From Xanthostigma xanthostigma (Eukaryota; Arthropoda; Insecta; Raphidioptera; Raphidiidae), in contig OY754467.1 of NCBI GenBank assembly GCA_963575645.1, forward strand, positions 54,035,108 through 54,099,107: DNA of 64,000 bases, read 5' to 3'. Shown here piece after piece: positions 10,447-21,262 of this stretch. Positions within the stretch are counted from its first letter, which is position 1; every line of letters starts with the position of its first letter. Below the pieces are notes generated by a model, which saw only the letters and a program-made list of their open reading frames with translations, was not told the DNA's origin and did not search any database. Both the position numbers and the translations under genes were made by a program.

Positions 10447-10893
10447 AAATATTGAGAATCATCTGTTATTTTAAATTTAAACAAACGATTTTAGATCGTT
10501 TTTGCAATCGCCCGTTATAGTCGAGCTACACATATTATCTCCGTAAGAAATGACTTCAGTTCTTAACCATAGGTAGGTACATAAAACTGCGATTTAAGTG
10601 TTGTGAATCCGCTAATAAAAATATCAGCTCAGCGCTGTAGACCTAAAGTATGTTATTTTGTGCATATTATGAAGATACCAACATAAATATCTTAATTTGC
10701 CTGTGCAGTTCGGTAATTGTTGCAAGTACTGAAAATCATATTCTCGGTGCGTTTATTATTCAAGAATGTACAATTACCAATGAATAAATAATAAACCAAT
10801 AGAATTGTAGGTTATGTTTCTAGTGCGTGCTATATATTATAACAGTCACATGAGTCATAATATCATCTAGCACGAGAGGCATATAGGATTTAT
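10447..10893. other. Unassigned DNA
   Basis: Nothing recognised apart from short AT-rich strings. Confidence 0.4.
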
Positions 10894-11482
10894 CTTGTCG
10901 TTAAAAAGCAGTATTTATACTTTTTTTAAGTAATAAATTTCTTTTAATATAATAAATATTTAATTGAAAATACTGTAGGAAAATTATTTTTATATAGGTA
11001 GGTACTTATAGTTTTGAAATGAGCTATTAATTAGTTTTATTTAATTTTAATTAGTCGTAATAATATTTAAAAAAATTGAAATGTAAGCCTTAGAAGAAAG
11101 CAATGTAGAAAATAAAATAAAATAAAAATATAATTGCCGACGTGAGACTTGAACCCAAGACCCTGGCATTAAGAGTCTTACGCTCTACCGACTGAACTAT
11201 TCGGGCTTGTGAACGTAACGCGCTAATATTGCAATATTTAAGTGAAGGCATTTCACCTGATAATATTTGTCGGACGGACTAATTTTGACATACATCTTGC
11301 AACATTTTTCATTCATGTTCCGCTCCAATTGGTCGTAGCGTGATATTATATAGCCTATAGCCTTCCTCGATAAATGGGCTATCCAACAAAACAAAGTTTC
11401 CAAAACGAATCAGTAGTTTCTGAGATTAGCGCGTTCAACCAAACAAACAAACAAACTCTTCAGCTTTATATATTAGTATAGA
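10894..11482 (-). mobile_element. Helitron carrying a tRNA-Lys-like sequence, 3'-truncated
   Basis: On the minus strand this begins TCTATACTAATATATAAAGC (the TC start of a Helitron) and runs through AAGAGTTTGTTTG, GCGCTAATCTCAG and a GAGGAAGGCTATAGGC motif. It then enters a passenger with a tRNA-Lys-like sequence and an AT-rich tail, and stops at CTTGTCG (10894). The homologous element at 62812-63512 continues from that point to the hairpin and CTAG end, so this copy lost its 3' end. No Rep/helicase is encoded, so it is non-autonomous. Confidence 0.85.
11136..11206 (-). pseudogene. tRNA-Lys(CUU)-like sequence inside a Helitron
   Basis: A 71-nt tRNA-Lys-like sequence with anticodon loop ACTCTTAAT (anticodon CTT), an A box TAGTTCAGTCGG and a B box GGTTCAAGTC. 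The anticodon stem (TAAGA against TGCCA) no longer pairs and the acceptor stem has several mismatches, so it should not fold as a working tRNA. The same sequence in the same position is in the Helitron at 62812. Confidence 0.75.
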
Positions 11483-11549
11483 TATATCTGAATAAACGAT
11501 ATTGCGCGAATTCTAAAAAAATAAAGCAAATCTGACATTCGTTATAGTG

Positions 11550-11887
11550 TTTTTCTGGCCGTCTGTTGCATGTCGCATTACAGGCGGCCGCGGAGTAGGG
11601 GTAAAGTGAAAGGCGTTCGGAGTAGGCGCTCGGTAGAGCAGCCAAGGCCAATATGGCGGCGCCCATGGTTAGCATCAGCTGACCGTGTAGTATGTATAAC
11701 GCATAGTCAGTCTGTCATGCGGGCAAGTGCTGTACAGTGTTTGCATGTTTTTATTCGTGTATTCATGTGAATATTGTTGTTTATAATTAATCGTGATGGG
11801 ATAAGTGTCTACAATCCAACGCCTACAATCCAATAAAAGTTTCACTTGCGTCGTGGTTTCTTAAAACCACACAACTGTTTTTTTTTT
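11550..11887 (+). mobile_element. LTR-like element N, copy 1
   Basis: About 338 bp, nearly identical (a handful of differences) to 55673-56008, with unrelated flanks. It begins TTTTTCTGGCCGTCTGTTGC and ends near CACACAACTGTTTTTTTT. Inside are AGGCGGCCGCGGAG, a TATA-like GTATGTATAACG followed by an initiator-like TCAGTC, and an AATAAA signal about 55 bp before the end. This is the layout of a solo LTR, and TGTTGC...CACA may be the true LTR ends. The flanking TTTTTCTGGCCGTC is shared by both copies, however, so the boundaries are not settled. The open frame it contains is identical in both copies only because the DNA is. Confidence 0.5.
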
Positions 11888-12322
11888 AAGACTATAGATA
11901 CGAAATTCTACCAATAAATTAAAAGGCGAATTTAAGGATACCTTTCTCGCTCTGTGATTATAATATTCTAAACGAATTCATTCATAAAATCTTACTATAT
12001 TGATGTTTATTCACAAAATAGTAGTGAGTAAAATTAATTGATGGCCGAGTATTCTCTTTTTCATAGACGTAAAGTCAAGTAATTAATTCGATCGACATTA
12101 ATCATTACAGATGTTAATGAGATCACAAGATGTATCTATTTTTAGTGACCGGTTAACTGATAACAAGGCAGCAAACAGATGTGCAGCTGCAAGGTCAAGC
12201 CGGATGCATGGGCCGGTGACAGTGCCGTCTAGAATCGAGACACAAAGGAGTACAGACTACTTTTTGACAACGGGCTTGACAAATATTTGAAGCATCTACT
12301 AGTAAAATCCTTCTTTTCGTTT
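11888..12322. other. Unassigned DNA
   Basis: Nothing recognised. Confidence 0.4.
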
Positions 12323-13052
12323 ACAAAAAAAAAATTGGTTGTCTGTAAAGTCGGTTTACGGACGATAGTTTTACGTGATAACGTATTCCGCTCGAATATC
12401 ATATTTAATAATCACGCACAGGGTCAGGCGGAACGTTAGGAACGTTACACTTTTTCGTGCATGCAGCCGGTGTTTCATCTTTTTATATTGACGTGATTCA
12501 TCAATTTATAAGACGTTATCACGTTAAAATTTATGTTCTATTTCTCCTATCTTCTACATATAATAATTATAATAATTCGAATCTATGATATTGCATCTTT
12601 CGCTTCAAATTTAGGTTAATTTTATTTATTAAAATTACTCACCACCTATAATAATAATTGTTTTTTTTAACTTTCTTTCTTTCGTATTTATTTTAAGTCT
12701 CAAAGATTAACTGTCATAATATTTTGAAAACAATTGTTTCATTGTATAAAATTCCAAAACCTACTTACAATATTTAAGTATTTTCATTAGTCAAAAAATT
12801 GATTTTTATAATGATAAAATTTGTAAGAAAACGATTTTTTCGAGAGATGAGACCTAGCTAAAACGATTTTTTGCCCCCCAAAATCCCTTTTCAGTAAATT
12901 TCATCCAAATCGTTAGGGCCGGTTTCGAGAAAAGCACGCACAGGGTCAGGCGGAACGTTAGGAACGTTACACTTTTTCGTGCATGCAGCCGGTGTTTCAT
13001 CAATTTATAAGATTGGTGATTCATCAATTTATAAGACGTTATCACGTCAAAA
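12323..13052 (-). mobile_element. Composite of two family A elements
   Basis: 12323-12527 is a complete short family A copy (AATTGGTTGTCTG start to TTATCACGT end) with a disturbed TTATATTGACGTGATTC near its end. It runs directly into 12528-13052, the body and right end of a 'GGGGGGCAAAAAATCG' subtype copy that lacks its own AATTGG terminus. The second part matches 52640-53150 and, inverted, 19236-19740. Either a short copy replaced the end of a long one, or the two recombined. Confidence 0.8.
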
Positions 13053-13131
13053 ACACGAGACTTGATATTATTAACGCAATTTTTCTTTACCTGGTTTCAC
13101 TTCACATCGATTAATAATTATTGTTATTTAC

Positions 13132-13666
13132 TAGTGATGTGCCGGATCGTTAAAAATGTATATCCGCGGATACGGATCTGAATACGGATATTTGGTTTCA
13201 AGATCCGCGGGTACGGATACGGATCTTAACTTTCTTAGAGTACGCGGCGGTAAATATTGCACATCGAGCTTTGGAAAGAGACTATCTGTTATGGGGAAAA
13301 GTTATTGACCTCTTTAAGAGTTAACTCTCATAACAGATTGTCTCTTTCCAAAGATCGATGTGCAATATCTCATTATAAAGATAGCTTTTTAGTACCTTTG
13401 AGTTATGTACTATTGGTATGGTACTCACTACGATAAATGTTTGCAATATAAAGGTGCCAAATACGATTTTAAAAAATAAAAAATAATCTGAATGGAATTT
13501 AACAGTTTTTCATTATTACCTAATTAGTAATCACCTATATGTATAAAATTTCATTTATGTATTGAAAATTAATAAGGTAAAAGATCCGCCAAAAACTAAC
13601 GGATACGGATCTTTCTTCTCCCTCGGATATACGCGGATACGGATACGGATATCCGGCAAATCACTA
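13132..13666. mobile_element. hAT element relic with ACGGAT repeats
   Basis: 535 bp with termini TAGTGATGTGCCGGAT / ATCCGGCAAATCACTA and a perfect 8-bp target duplication TTATTTAC (13124-13131 and 13667-13674). Both ends are followed inward by many copies of GGATAC / ACGGAT / CCGCGGATAC on both strands, giving a subterminal motif array. A second inverted repeat at 13257-13374 forms a hairpin with ~38-bp arms in the left half. No transposase remains. Confidence 0.85.
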
Positions 13667-13837
13667 TTATTTACTCAGTTCTACACTCAGCCACTGATGC
13701 CGGCTAACGGCCTACTGACTGTTCGAGTTGGGAAATAAATAACTCCACCATGAAAAAATCACTGTGACCAGCCGTCTAAAATGATCACTGTGATCTCACA
13801 AGAAGGAACCACGTAAACGATATCAAATTCACTAACA

Positions 13838-14209
13838 AAAAATTGGTTGTCTGTAAAGTCGGTTTACGGACGATAGTTTTACATGATAACGTATTCTGCT
13901 CGAATATCATATTTAATAATACATAACCTAAATTTTAGTAGCTGTCAAACTATATTTTTACCGACTAATAATTTGATCAACCAAAGCAAAATACATATTT
14001 TTAAGCAATTAAATTTATCTGGCCATCTGTCAGATGTAGCTTTCGCTGGAACAGCCGAAAAAAATGTTGAACGCACACTACTTTCTGACGTCACGCGAGA
14101 AGAGAGAGACTATCGCTTATATCGCGCTCTCGCTTGCGGAACGTTACTCTTTTTCGTGCGTGCAGCCGGTGTTTCATCAATTTATAAGACGTTATCACGT
14201 CAAAAAATA
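13838..14209 (-). mobile_element. Family A element, 'ACGTCACGCG' subtype
   Basis: Has both family ends (AATTGGTTGTCTGTAAAG at the left; TTATAAGACGTTATCACGTC at the right). Its interior includes TTTAGTAGCTGTCAAAC, a TGACGTCA site and GCTCTCGCTTGC, similar to 35258-35828. The 110-codon frame across it has no recognisable product. Confidence 0.8.
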
Positions 14210-14632
14210 AACTGATATTTACTGTAGAAATGTTTGTGATAAATTGGATTAAAAACTAATTGCTGATTACGTGCAAACTTTTCGAAGATGATATTTAAAA
14301 ATGGAAGATATTTTTCGAGATAATACAATTAGTAAATTAATCATTATGTAACTGCAAAGTGCATAGTCGGCAAAATTTTATTAATAATGTCAACATGATA
14401 TCATTATCATATTTTTCAGGTTCTCGTTAATTTTCATAAATAAACATAATATAACGGATCAGACTAAATACAAAATATGGAAGCTTGTGATAATAGACAC
14501 GAAAAATCGTGTGTTATGTAAGGATTTATTTCTGATAGGAATAAAATAGGATATATTTCCCGTGAATCCGATCAAATTCTGTTTTTATTTTGAATTTTAC
14601 AGGTCTTTTCACAAATAGATAAAAACACTTTT

Positions 14633-14918
14633 TTAGTTAAACATTTTTATTGTACAATCGATAATGTAAAAAATAAAAAATAATTATGGGTCATCAGTTT
14701 GGGGCTTTTACCACACTAAAATAAAATCGTAGGGCGTATTTAGTAATAGGTCGAAGAAGTCAGATATTATATCCAAGCTCCAACATATGAAAGTTTTCTA
14801 CTAAATGCGTCTCACAATTTTATTTTAGTATGCTCAAAGTTCCAGATTGCTGACCTACAATTATTTTCTAACTTTTAGTGTATCATCGATTTTACAATAA
14901 AACCGTTTAACTTTAAAA
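14633..14918. repeat. Long imperfect inverted repeat
   Basis: Two arms of ~115 bp with many mismatches, around ~50 bp. Outer pairing strings are GTTAAAC...TTTTATTGTA and TACAATAAAA...GTTTAAC. Inner ones are TACTAAAT/ATTTAGTA around CCTATTACTAAAT-type sequence. It looks like a decayed foldback or MITE with long TIRs. Confidence 0.6.
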
Positions 14919-15195
14919 GTTTTTTACCTATTTTGTTTTAAAGTTTTTTGTGTGCTTAATTGCTTAGTTCGATTTTATTATTTTTATCCGATTCGTTGAA
15001 ACGCTCCGGGAGCTCGACCCTTGGGGCTTGCATTTATAGCTAAACAGTAGGTGTTTTATCGCGTTATTTAAAAAATAAAATAATTTTGTTTATATACTTC
15101 GGTCTAACATTTATGCATTGGTAGGATTACGCGCTAGAATTTCTGCCTTAAAATTGATGTCGGAAGTACATTTCGACCGAGGTATAAAGAAAAAT

Positions 15196-15263
15196 AGTAT
15201 ACACCACACGGACAGAAAGTTTGATGAGAGCCTTGAACTTTCTGCCTTTGTGGTGTAATATAC
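15196..15263. repeat. Hairpin with TACACCACA arms
   Basis: Arms of ~27 bp (AGTATACACCACA, CAGAAAGTTT and complement) around GATGAGAGCC. A related arm (CTTGTGGTGTAA with ACTTTCGACC) lies at 62785-62812, just before a Helitron. Confidence 0.6.
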
Positions 15264-15289
15264 TAATTTTGGTTTGATAGTTACAAAAG

Positions 15290-15540
15290 ACGCATACTTC
15301 TGATCATAGTTAAACTCTATCAGTGCAACATTTCATCCCAGTCAGCTAACGGGAAGTATGGGTAAAGACAAAAGTGCGATATTCACCCAGATTAAAGCCG
15401 GCGCGATCAGTTAGTCACCATAATATTGTATTGTCATCGGAACTACAGGCGCATGCAAAATTTCAACTCAATCGGATAACGGGAAGTAGGTGAAAACCCG
15501 GTCGCAAAATTTGTAACAAACGAACATACTAAACATGAAG
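15290..15540. mobile_element. Unclassified transposon fragment
   Basis: Two related strings, GCTAACGGGAAGTATGGGT near 15345 and GGATAACGGGAAGTAGGTG near 15473, sit ~130 bp apart, the second after TTTCAACTCAATCGG. This wording recurs in insect transposon tails, but the class is not recognised. Confidence 0.35.
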
Positions 15541-16337
15541 TTAAATAAAACCATTTAAAAACAAATTGTAAAAATGACGTAAATTTTAAAAATGTGCAAG
15601 AAATTCGTTGTAAGAAAACATTGACACGAAATACAGTCGATATCAGGTGGATTCCTATATGAAGAAATGATAAAAAATAAAGTGTATATTAAATAATTAA
15701 TACACAAAACCAAGTCCAATGGGAACATCCAAGAGACCTTAATTATAGCGTAGTCATTATCAATATTTAGTTGTAATAATAAAACAATAATTAATGATTC
15801 GTTACATATTTGCTTATTTCACAATGAATATAATTTACGTGTTGAAAACAACTGACATTTGCAAATTATAATATTATTATGTGTTAAAAATATTAATCCA
15901 CGAATAAAAAGGTCAGTCAGTTTTATATTCGGTAATAAAATAAAATTACCACACCGCAGCGGCGTCGCGTGATTTAGGGCACATCGAAATTGAAATATAC
16001 GAGCAAAAAATACATGGCAGTCAAATTATTTTATAATAGGTGTGTAATACTTTGTCGATGGAAATCTTATATAGTTCAAGCTCTGAACAGTACAAAAGTC
16101 TACCGAACAGCACTACACTAAAATTTTGTTATTAACTGGCTGTACCCGGCCTCGCGTTGCTGTGACGCAGTGTTACGTTCAACAGATGGCGCTCCCGTTG
16201 CGGTAAAATATTTAATATATATAATCAACCGAATAAAACTATACAGTGTAAAACGGATATCCATTTTTATAAAAATATTATATTTTATTTATTAAATTTA
16301 TATCACTCGTTGTATAGAAATTCAGTTAATAGTACCT

Positions 16338-16671
16338 ATATTGTGCGACTAGTGAGAGAAGGAGAAGATTCCATGAGCGTGAAATTTGCCGCACGAGCGT
16401 AGCGAGTGCGGTAACACGTGAGTGGAAAATTCTCCTTCGATCAATAGTCGCACATAATACTTTATTCAACTAGCACGAGTAATATGTAATCGGGGCCCTG
16501 ATAAAAGAGGGAGAAATAATAAATTGCTTCATGTTGACGCGTAGAGTGCGAATAATGAGCCGAAACTGCACGGTAATATATATTACTGCATAGTTTCTGG
16601 GCCAATAGGAATTTCTCTCGAATTTAGCAGGGCCCCGAAATTATAATATATTACTCACGCGTGTTGAATAA
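16338..16671. repeat. Two adjacent foldbacks
   Basis: The first palindrome, 16338-16459, has arms TATTGTGCGACTA...AGGAGAA and complement. It encloses the hairpin CCGCACGAGCG/CGAGTGCGG at 16389-16411. The second, 16462-16671, has arms TTATTCAACTAGCACGAGTA and complement, with inner GGGGCCCTG/CAGGGCCCC. Neither contains a coding frame. The paired layout suggests one compound foldback element. Confidence 0.6.
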
Positions 16672-17008
16672 AGATAATTATTTTACCGCTACATAGCATC
16701 ATGATTCATGATAGTATTTAAAAAATGAGGTGCCTTATTTTACGAGTCGTTCATGAACTACAGTTCATTGCTAATATTAATTTTTAATAATAATATAAGT
16801 TAATAACTATGAATAAATTATAAATTATTGTTTTTTTTTAAATTTATTAACGATAATTAATTTAAAAAATTAACACTCATGATCAGATTGCGCAAAATTG
16901 ATTTTTTTTATACAAAAGCCATCATTGTTTCAGGAAATTTGGGTTTCTCTCGTTTAGGTAACCCAATCCGTAATAAATAATTATACTGATATTATTTAGT
17001 TGTGCCAT

Positions 17009-17236
17009 TTAAAAAAAATTGGTAGTCTGTAAAGTCGGTTTATGGACGATAGTTTTACGTGATAACGTATTCCGTAATACATAACCTAAATTTTAGTAGC
17101 TGTCAAACTTGGGCCGAAGCATACTGCGCTTTCGCTTGCACGCACAGGGTCAGGCGGAACGTTAGGAACGTTACACTTTTTCGTGCGTGCAGCTGGTGTT
17201 TCATCAATTTATAAGACGGTTATCACGTCAAAAAGT
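17009..17236 (-). mobile_element. Family A element, shortest subtype
   Basis: 228 bp with both family ends and almost no interior. It passes from TTTAGTAGCTGTCAAACTTG and GCCGAAGCATACTGCGC directly to CACGCACAGGGTCAGGCGG. It is near-identical, inverted, to 62160-62386, so this deletion derivative moved as such. Confidence 0.85.
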
Positions 17237-18131
17237 TAATTTTATTTTTTATAAATAGGTATAACTTCACTGACATAAATACTTTAGATATTATGTACTG
17301 ATGCAATACTTCGTATGTCAAGTTTTGTGTAGCTGCAGAAGCCAGGCTTTTCATTTGTTTTTTTTTAACTATAAAATAAAAAAAGTTTTATTGTTTTATA
17401 CAAAATAAAAATTCCAGCGAGCTCCGTCAGACTTTATAAGATTAAAATGACAGAAGAAAAAGAACAAAAATGTTAAATTGTTTTTAACCAAATCGTTAAA
17501 GTACGAAACTGTGTGCCGAATATCTTTGATAATAAAGTATTTTTTAACAAGCGGAAATACGAAATAATGCCTTGTATTTACTATTTACAACGGCGGCTCT
17601 CAAACTTTTATGTGTCTGTACCTAAAATAATATCTAATCGTACTTAATGAGAAAAAGTCTATTACGCATAATCTCAGAGACTATGCTGACTTGATTTGAA
17701 AAATTCTTCGGTCCGAATAGACGTTCTTTTTGATCATTTTGACGTGTGTACGTTTTGATTGGCTTCCTAACGAAATCAAATTCATTTTTTATTCGCGAGA
17801 TGTCGAGTAAAATCAGCCTTGGTCATACTACTTGTCCAAGATTGATTTTAATAAAAAAAAAAGTGGCCTGAGTGATGATGAAAAATTTTTTTGGATTATT
17901 TTGACGTTAATACGCTTCGATTGACACCGTAACGAAGTCAAATCAATTTTTTTGACAGTCGTTTCTGCAACCCAGCATATGTGTTCATTAATTACTGATG
18001 TGTTCATTAAATATTAATTTCCCCAGTATGTTTTAAAATTAATTAGCACAGATTCAAAAATTACATTTTTAATTGGTTTTTGTATATAAAAATCCTTTTT
18101 TTACAATCATCAATTTCTCTGTATAAAAATA
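17237..18131. other. Unassigned DNA with an internal direct repeat
   Basis: Two related ~50-bp stretches (TTTTGACGTGTGTACGTTTTG near 17737 and TTTTGACGTTAATACGCTTC near 17900) with the following CTAACGAAATCAAAT / GTAACGAAGTCAAAT form an old direct repeat 165 bp apart. Nothing else is assigned. Confidence 0.4.
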
Positions 18132-18196
18132 TAGTTTAAAAAAAACTAAATAACACGCTTTATATCGAACTAAAAAGCAAAAAATATTTTTTTAAA

Positions 18197-18343
18197 TAAG
18201 CTTAAAACAATAATGAATAAAAAATACAAGTATTATTGTGAAAAAAGCGTGGGGCGCTCGATGTACGAAAATGTGTAACAAAGCGCCCCACGCTTTTTTC
18301 ACAATAATACTTGTATTTTTTAATCATTATTGTTTTAAGCTTA
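18197..18343. repeat. Long hairpin of family C copy 2
   Basis: Nearly perfect ~62-bp arms (AAGCTTAAAACAATAATGA ... GTGGGGCGCT and complement) around CGATGTACGAAAATGTG plus six bases. In the strand as given this loop is the reverse complement of the loop in copy 1, although the two elements lie in the same orientation. Confidence 0.9.
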
Positions 18344-18479
18344 TTTTAAAAAAAATATTTTTTGCTTTTTAGTTCGATATAAAGCGTGTTTTTTAGTTTT
18401 TTTTTTAACTATATTTATTTTCCACTTTTTAGTTCGATTTATTGTCAAAAATTTGCCGAAAAAAAACAATTTTTTTTTC

Positions 18480-18565
18480 GGCGTGGACGGGATTAGAACC
18501 CACGACCCGTGATTCCGAGAGTTGACGTCAGCGAAGACCCGTGCCTTAGACCGCACGGCTAACTA
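18480..18565 (-). pseudogene. Class II tRNA-like head of family C copy 2
   Basis: Minus strand: TAGCCGTGCGGTCTAAGGCA (A-box region), TTGACGTCA on the given strand in the variable arm, and B-box-like GGGTTCTAATCCC. The acceptor 3' side CCACGCC has no matching 5' partner. Confidence 0.55.
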
Positions 18566-18692
18566 CCGTAGTTACAGTGCTGGCATATTATACTACAGTA
18601 ATAAACCACTTGCTGTAGTCCAAACGAAGGTTACAAACAAACATACATACATACAAACTTACAAGTGAAGTTAATATAAAGCGTGTAAAAAG

Positions 18693-19235
18693 TCTCGTAC
18701 TCGAAACTTCCGTTATCAGAGTGCCAAAACTGTGATTTGGATCGCGACCTAAAGTTGAGACTTGAAATTCACTGGCTTTATAACATTAACAATTTATAAG
18801 ACATAATATTACGCAAAGTACTAATGTTTTCTAATAAAAAACTAGCTTTTAGGGTATGATAACCCGTTAAAATGATTGTACAGTAACAAAATGAAACACG
18901 ATGTACTTAAACACTGTAAATATTTCTCACAGTTATCAATCATCATTAAATTAATATTTTTGCACATTATACTCGACTGTCAAATTGAGTGAAAGATATT
19001 TAGAAAGAGACGTGCAATAAAATCATAAAATTATAGCGAAGTACAAATTAGAAAGACTATTTTCAAATCGAGTACTCGATAAGTGGACGCTTTGAGAATC
19101 GCAACGTGTTATTTTTGTTCAGCATAATTCCTGTTCTTTTTCGGTAACAATTCAAAATTCACTGCTACTGTTATTTTGTCTCACCACATGGTATCTATAC
19201 CTAAGTTTTAAACTTCCATTTTGTGTTCCTTTGAT
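18693..19235. other. Unassigned DNA
   Basis: Nothing recognised. Confidence 0.4.
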
Positions 19236-19829
19236 TTTTGACGTGATCACGTCTTATAAATTGATGAATCACCAATCTTATAAATTGATAAAACACCGGC
19301 TGCATGCACGAAAAAGTGTAACGTTCGTAACGTTCCTAACGTTCCGCCTGACCCTGTGCGTGCTTTTCTCGAAAACGGCCCTAACGATTTGGATGAAATT
19401 TACTGAAAAGGGATTTTGGGGGGCAAAAAATCGTTTTAGCTAGGTCTCATCTCTCGAAAAAATCGTTTTCTTACAAATTTTATCATTATAAAAATCAATT
19501 TTTTGACGTATGAAAATACTTAAATATTGTAAGTAGGTTTTGGAATTTTATATAAACAGTGAAACAATTGTTTTATAAATAGTATGACAGTTAATCTTTG
19601 AGACTTAAATAAATACGAAAGAAAGAAAGTTAATAAAAAAAATTATTTTTATAGGTGGTGAGTAATTTAATAAATAAAATTAACCTAAATTTGAAGCGAA
19701 AGATGCAATATCATAGATTCGAATTATTATAATTATCATATGTAGAATTTAGGTTATGTATTACGGAATACGTTATCACGTAAAACTATTGTCCGTAAAC
19801 CGACTTTACAGACAACCAATTTTTTTTTA
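19236..19829 (+). mobile_element. Family A element, full 'GGGGGGCAAAAAATCG' subtype
   Basis: About 594 bp with both family ends. It is collinear, inverted, with 52579-53152 and with most of 12528-13052. The interior contains GGATTTTGGGGGGCAAAAAA, TTCGAGAGATGAG (complement) and AAATACGAAAGAAAGAAAG. This copy is the best reference for the subtype. The 70-codon frame at its left end is shared with other copies only through DNA identity. Confidence 0.9.
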
Positions 19830-21262
19830 TAAAATCAATAAAATTCGGGAACATAACCTCTCGTCTATAAAGTAACAAATTTTAAAGCAATAACAAAAAT
19901 TGTTTTTTAGCAACCAGTTTTATATATCCCCGACGAATTACTTTGTTCCCTAGCGCGCTCAAGACCCGAAAATGTATTGATTTACTCTTTTAACTTCGTT
20001 GACACTTGATAATTGAAACTTGAAAAAAGACCTCGCGGACCCAGAAAAGCATACAAAACACTCGTAAAACGAGAGCTGCCTGTAAATTTGGGAGTGGGTT
20101 TACAGTCCTTGAAGCATTTTAAATGTTCAGGATGTTTGGAATTCTTGGAAGTTTAGATCTAATTACGGCCACTTATATTCACCCCGTGGGTTATGTAATA
20201 CATAAACATTATAAATCTGCTTCCTTATACAATTTAACTAAACCAACCATTATACTAGAATGGAGGACACACAGTTTAATAAATGGTCCGTTGTGGATCA
20301 CTAGATCCAAATAAAAACATTGGCGGTTCGTTATTTTGAGGCTACCAGCTCACAAGCTAATTTGGACTTATCATTAATTCATATTTTTAATCGATCATTA
20401 TTTTTATTAATAAATAAAAATCGTTTGTAGAGAATTTTATACTCTACAACTTTTATAATGAATGAAAATACGATTTGAGGCAAAAGAAGCGAGATATTTC
20501 AATAAAACTGATTTTCGATACCTTTGACCTTGACACACGTGACCTTATGAGACTTTCGAGATAACATTTAGAAAGCCAAAATGAAGGTTTATACAAACAT
20601 TCAGCTTATTGCGTTTCATTCCGAGGTTGTCCCCCTTTTTTTAGTTTATTTGACTGCACTATATTTAGATAGCCCGCAATAATCGTATAAATCCGAGACG
20701 GATCGTTATTAAAATACAAAAGACAATGTCTGTCTGTCTGAAAGTGATAAACTAGAATCTGTTCAACCGATTTTCAGACAATTTTAACAGGTAGAGAATA
20801 TATTTGGGAAGATTTTAGGCTCCTTGTCTAATATGACGAGTCCCTTCTGCTTTATCCCAAAGGCAAAATGCATCGAAACGGGTCCGATTAAATCAAGGCT
20901 GTAAAATAAAGTTTCGTTTAATTTTTTTCTAATTTCTTTTCAATACAATATGCATATTAAGGCCATTATCTTTATTTATTGGTCGGTAATAGATTAGAAT
21001 ACAAAGGACAGATGCATATACCATTGTACATATATATTCGACAGAAATACATTTGAAATAAACCATTTTTTCAGTAAAACTTGAATATTTGTGTTCAATT
21101 TTGGATTTTAATTTTTTTTTTTGCATAATCCATTTCAAATAACCGCTTTTCATGCGTGTATGGCGGTCGTAAAAATGACACATTTAAGACTAGTCCATAA
21201 AGCTAAATTCAATCGTAATTTACTATTGTATATAAACGCTTCTAATATGTCAATGATATACA
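19830..21262. other. Mostly unassigned DNA
   Basis: No repeat copy of the window and no exon was recognised. Around 20690-20910 a string with GTCTGTCTGTCTGAAAG followed by CTGTTCAACCGATTTTC resembles the opening part of Helitron-type repeats but lacks ends. The 20400-20560 part (CTCTACAACTTTTATAATGA, GATATTTCAATAAAA) reads like a decayed transposon. Confidence 0.35.

Larger units (their letters stand above)
18132..18692 (-). mobile_element. Family C tRNA-headed hairpin element, copy 2
   Basis: Same plan as 9893-10446: inverted ACACGCTTTATAT ends, class II tRNA-like head at 18480-18565 (minus strand), CATACATA end, and one ACACGC unit next to the hairpin. The hairpin (18197-18343) has arms of about 62 bp, lengthened by AACAATAATGAATAAAAAAT-type sequence that copy 1 lacks. 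Confidence 0.8.

Noticed and set aside
11570-11770. Identical 66-codon arginine-rich frame at 11570 and 55693
   Set aside because: It is identical because the underlying LTR-like DNA is duplicated. Arginine runs reflect GC-rich sequence. No domain.
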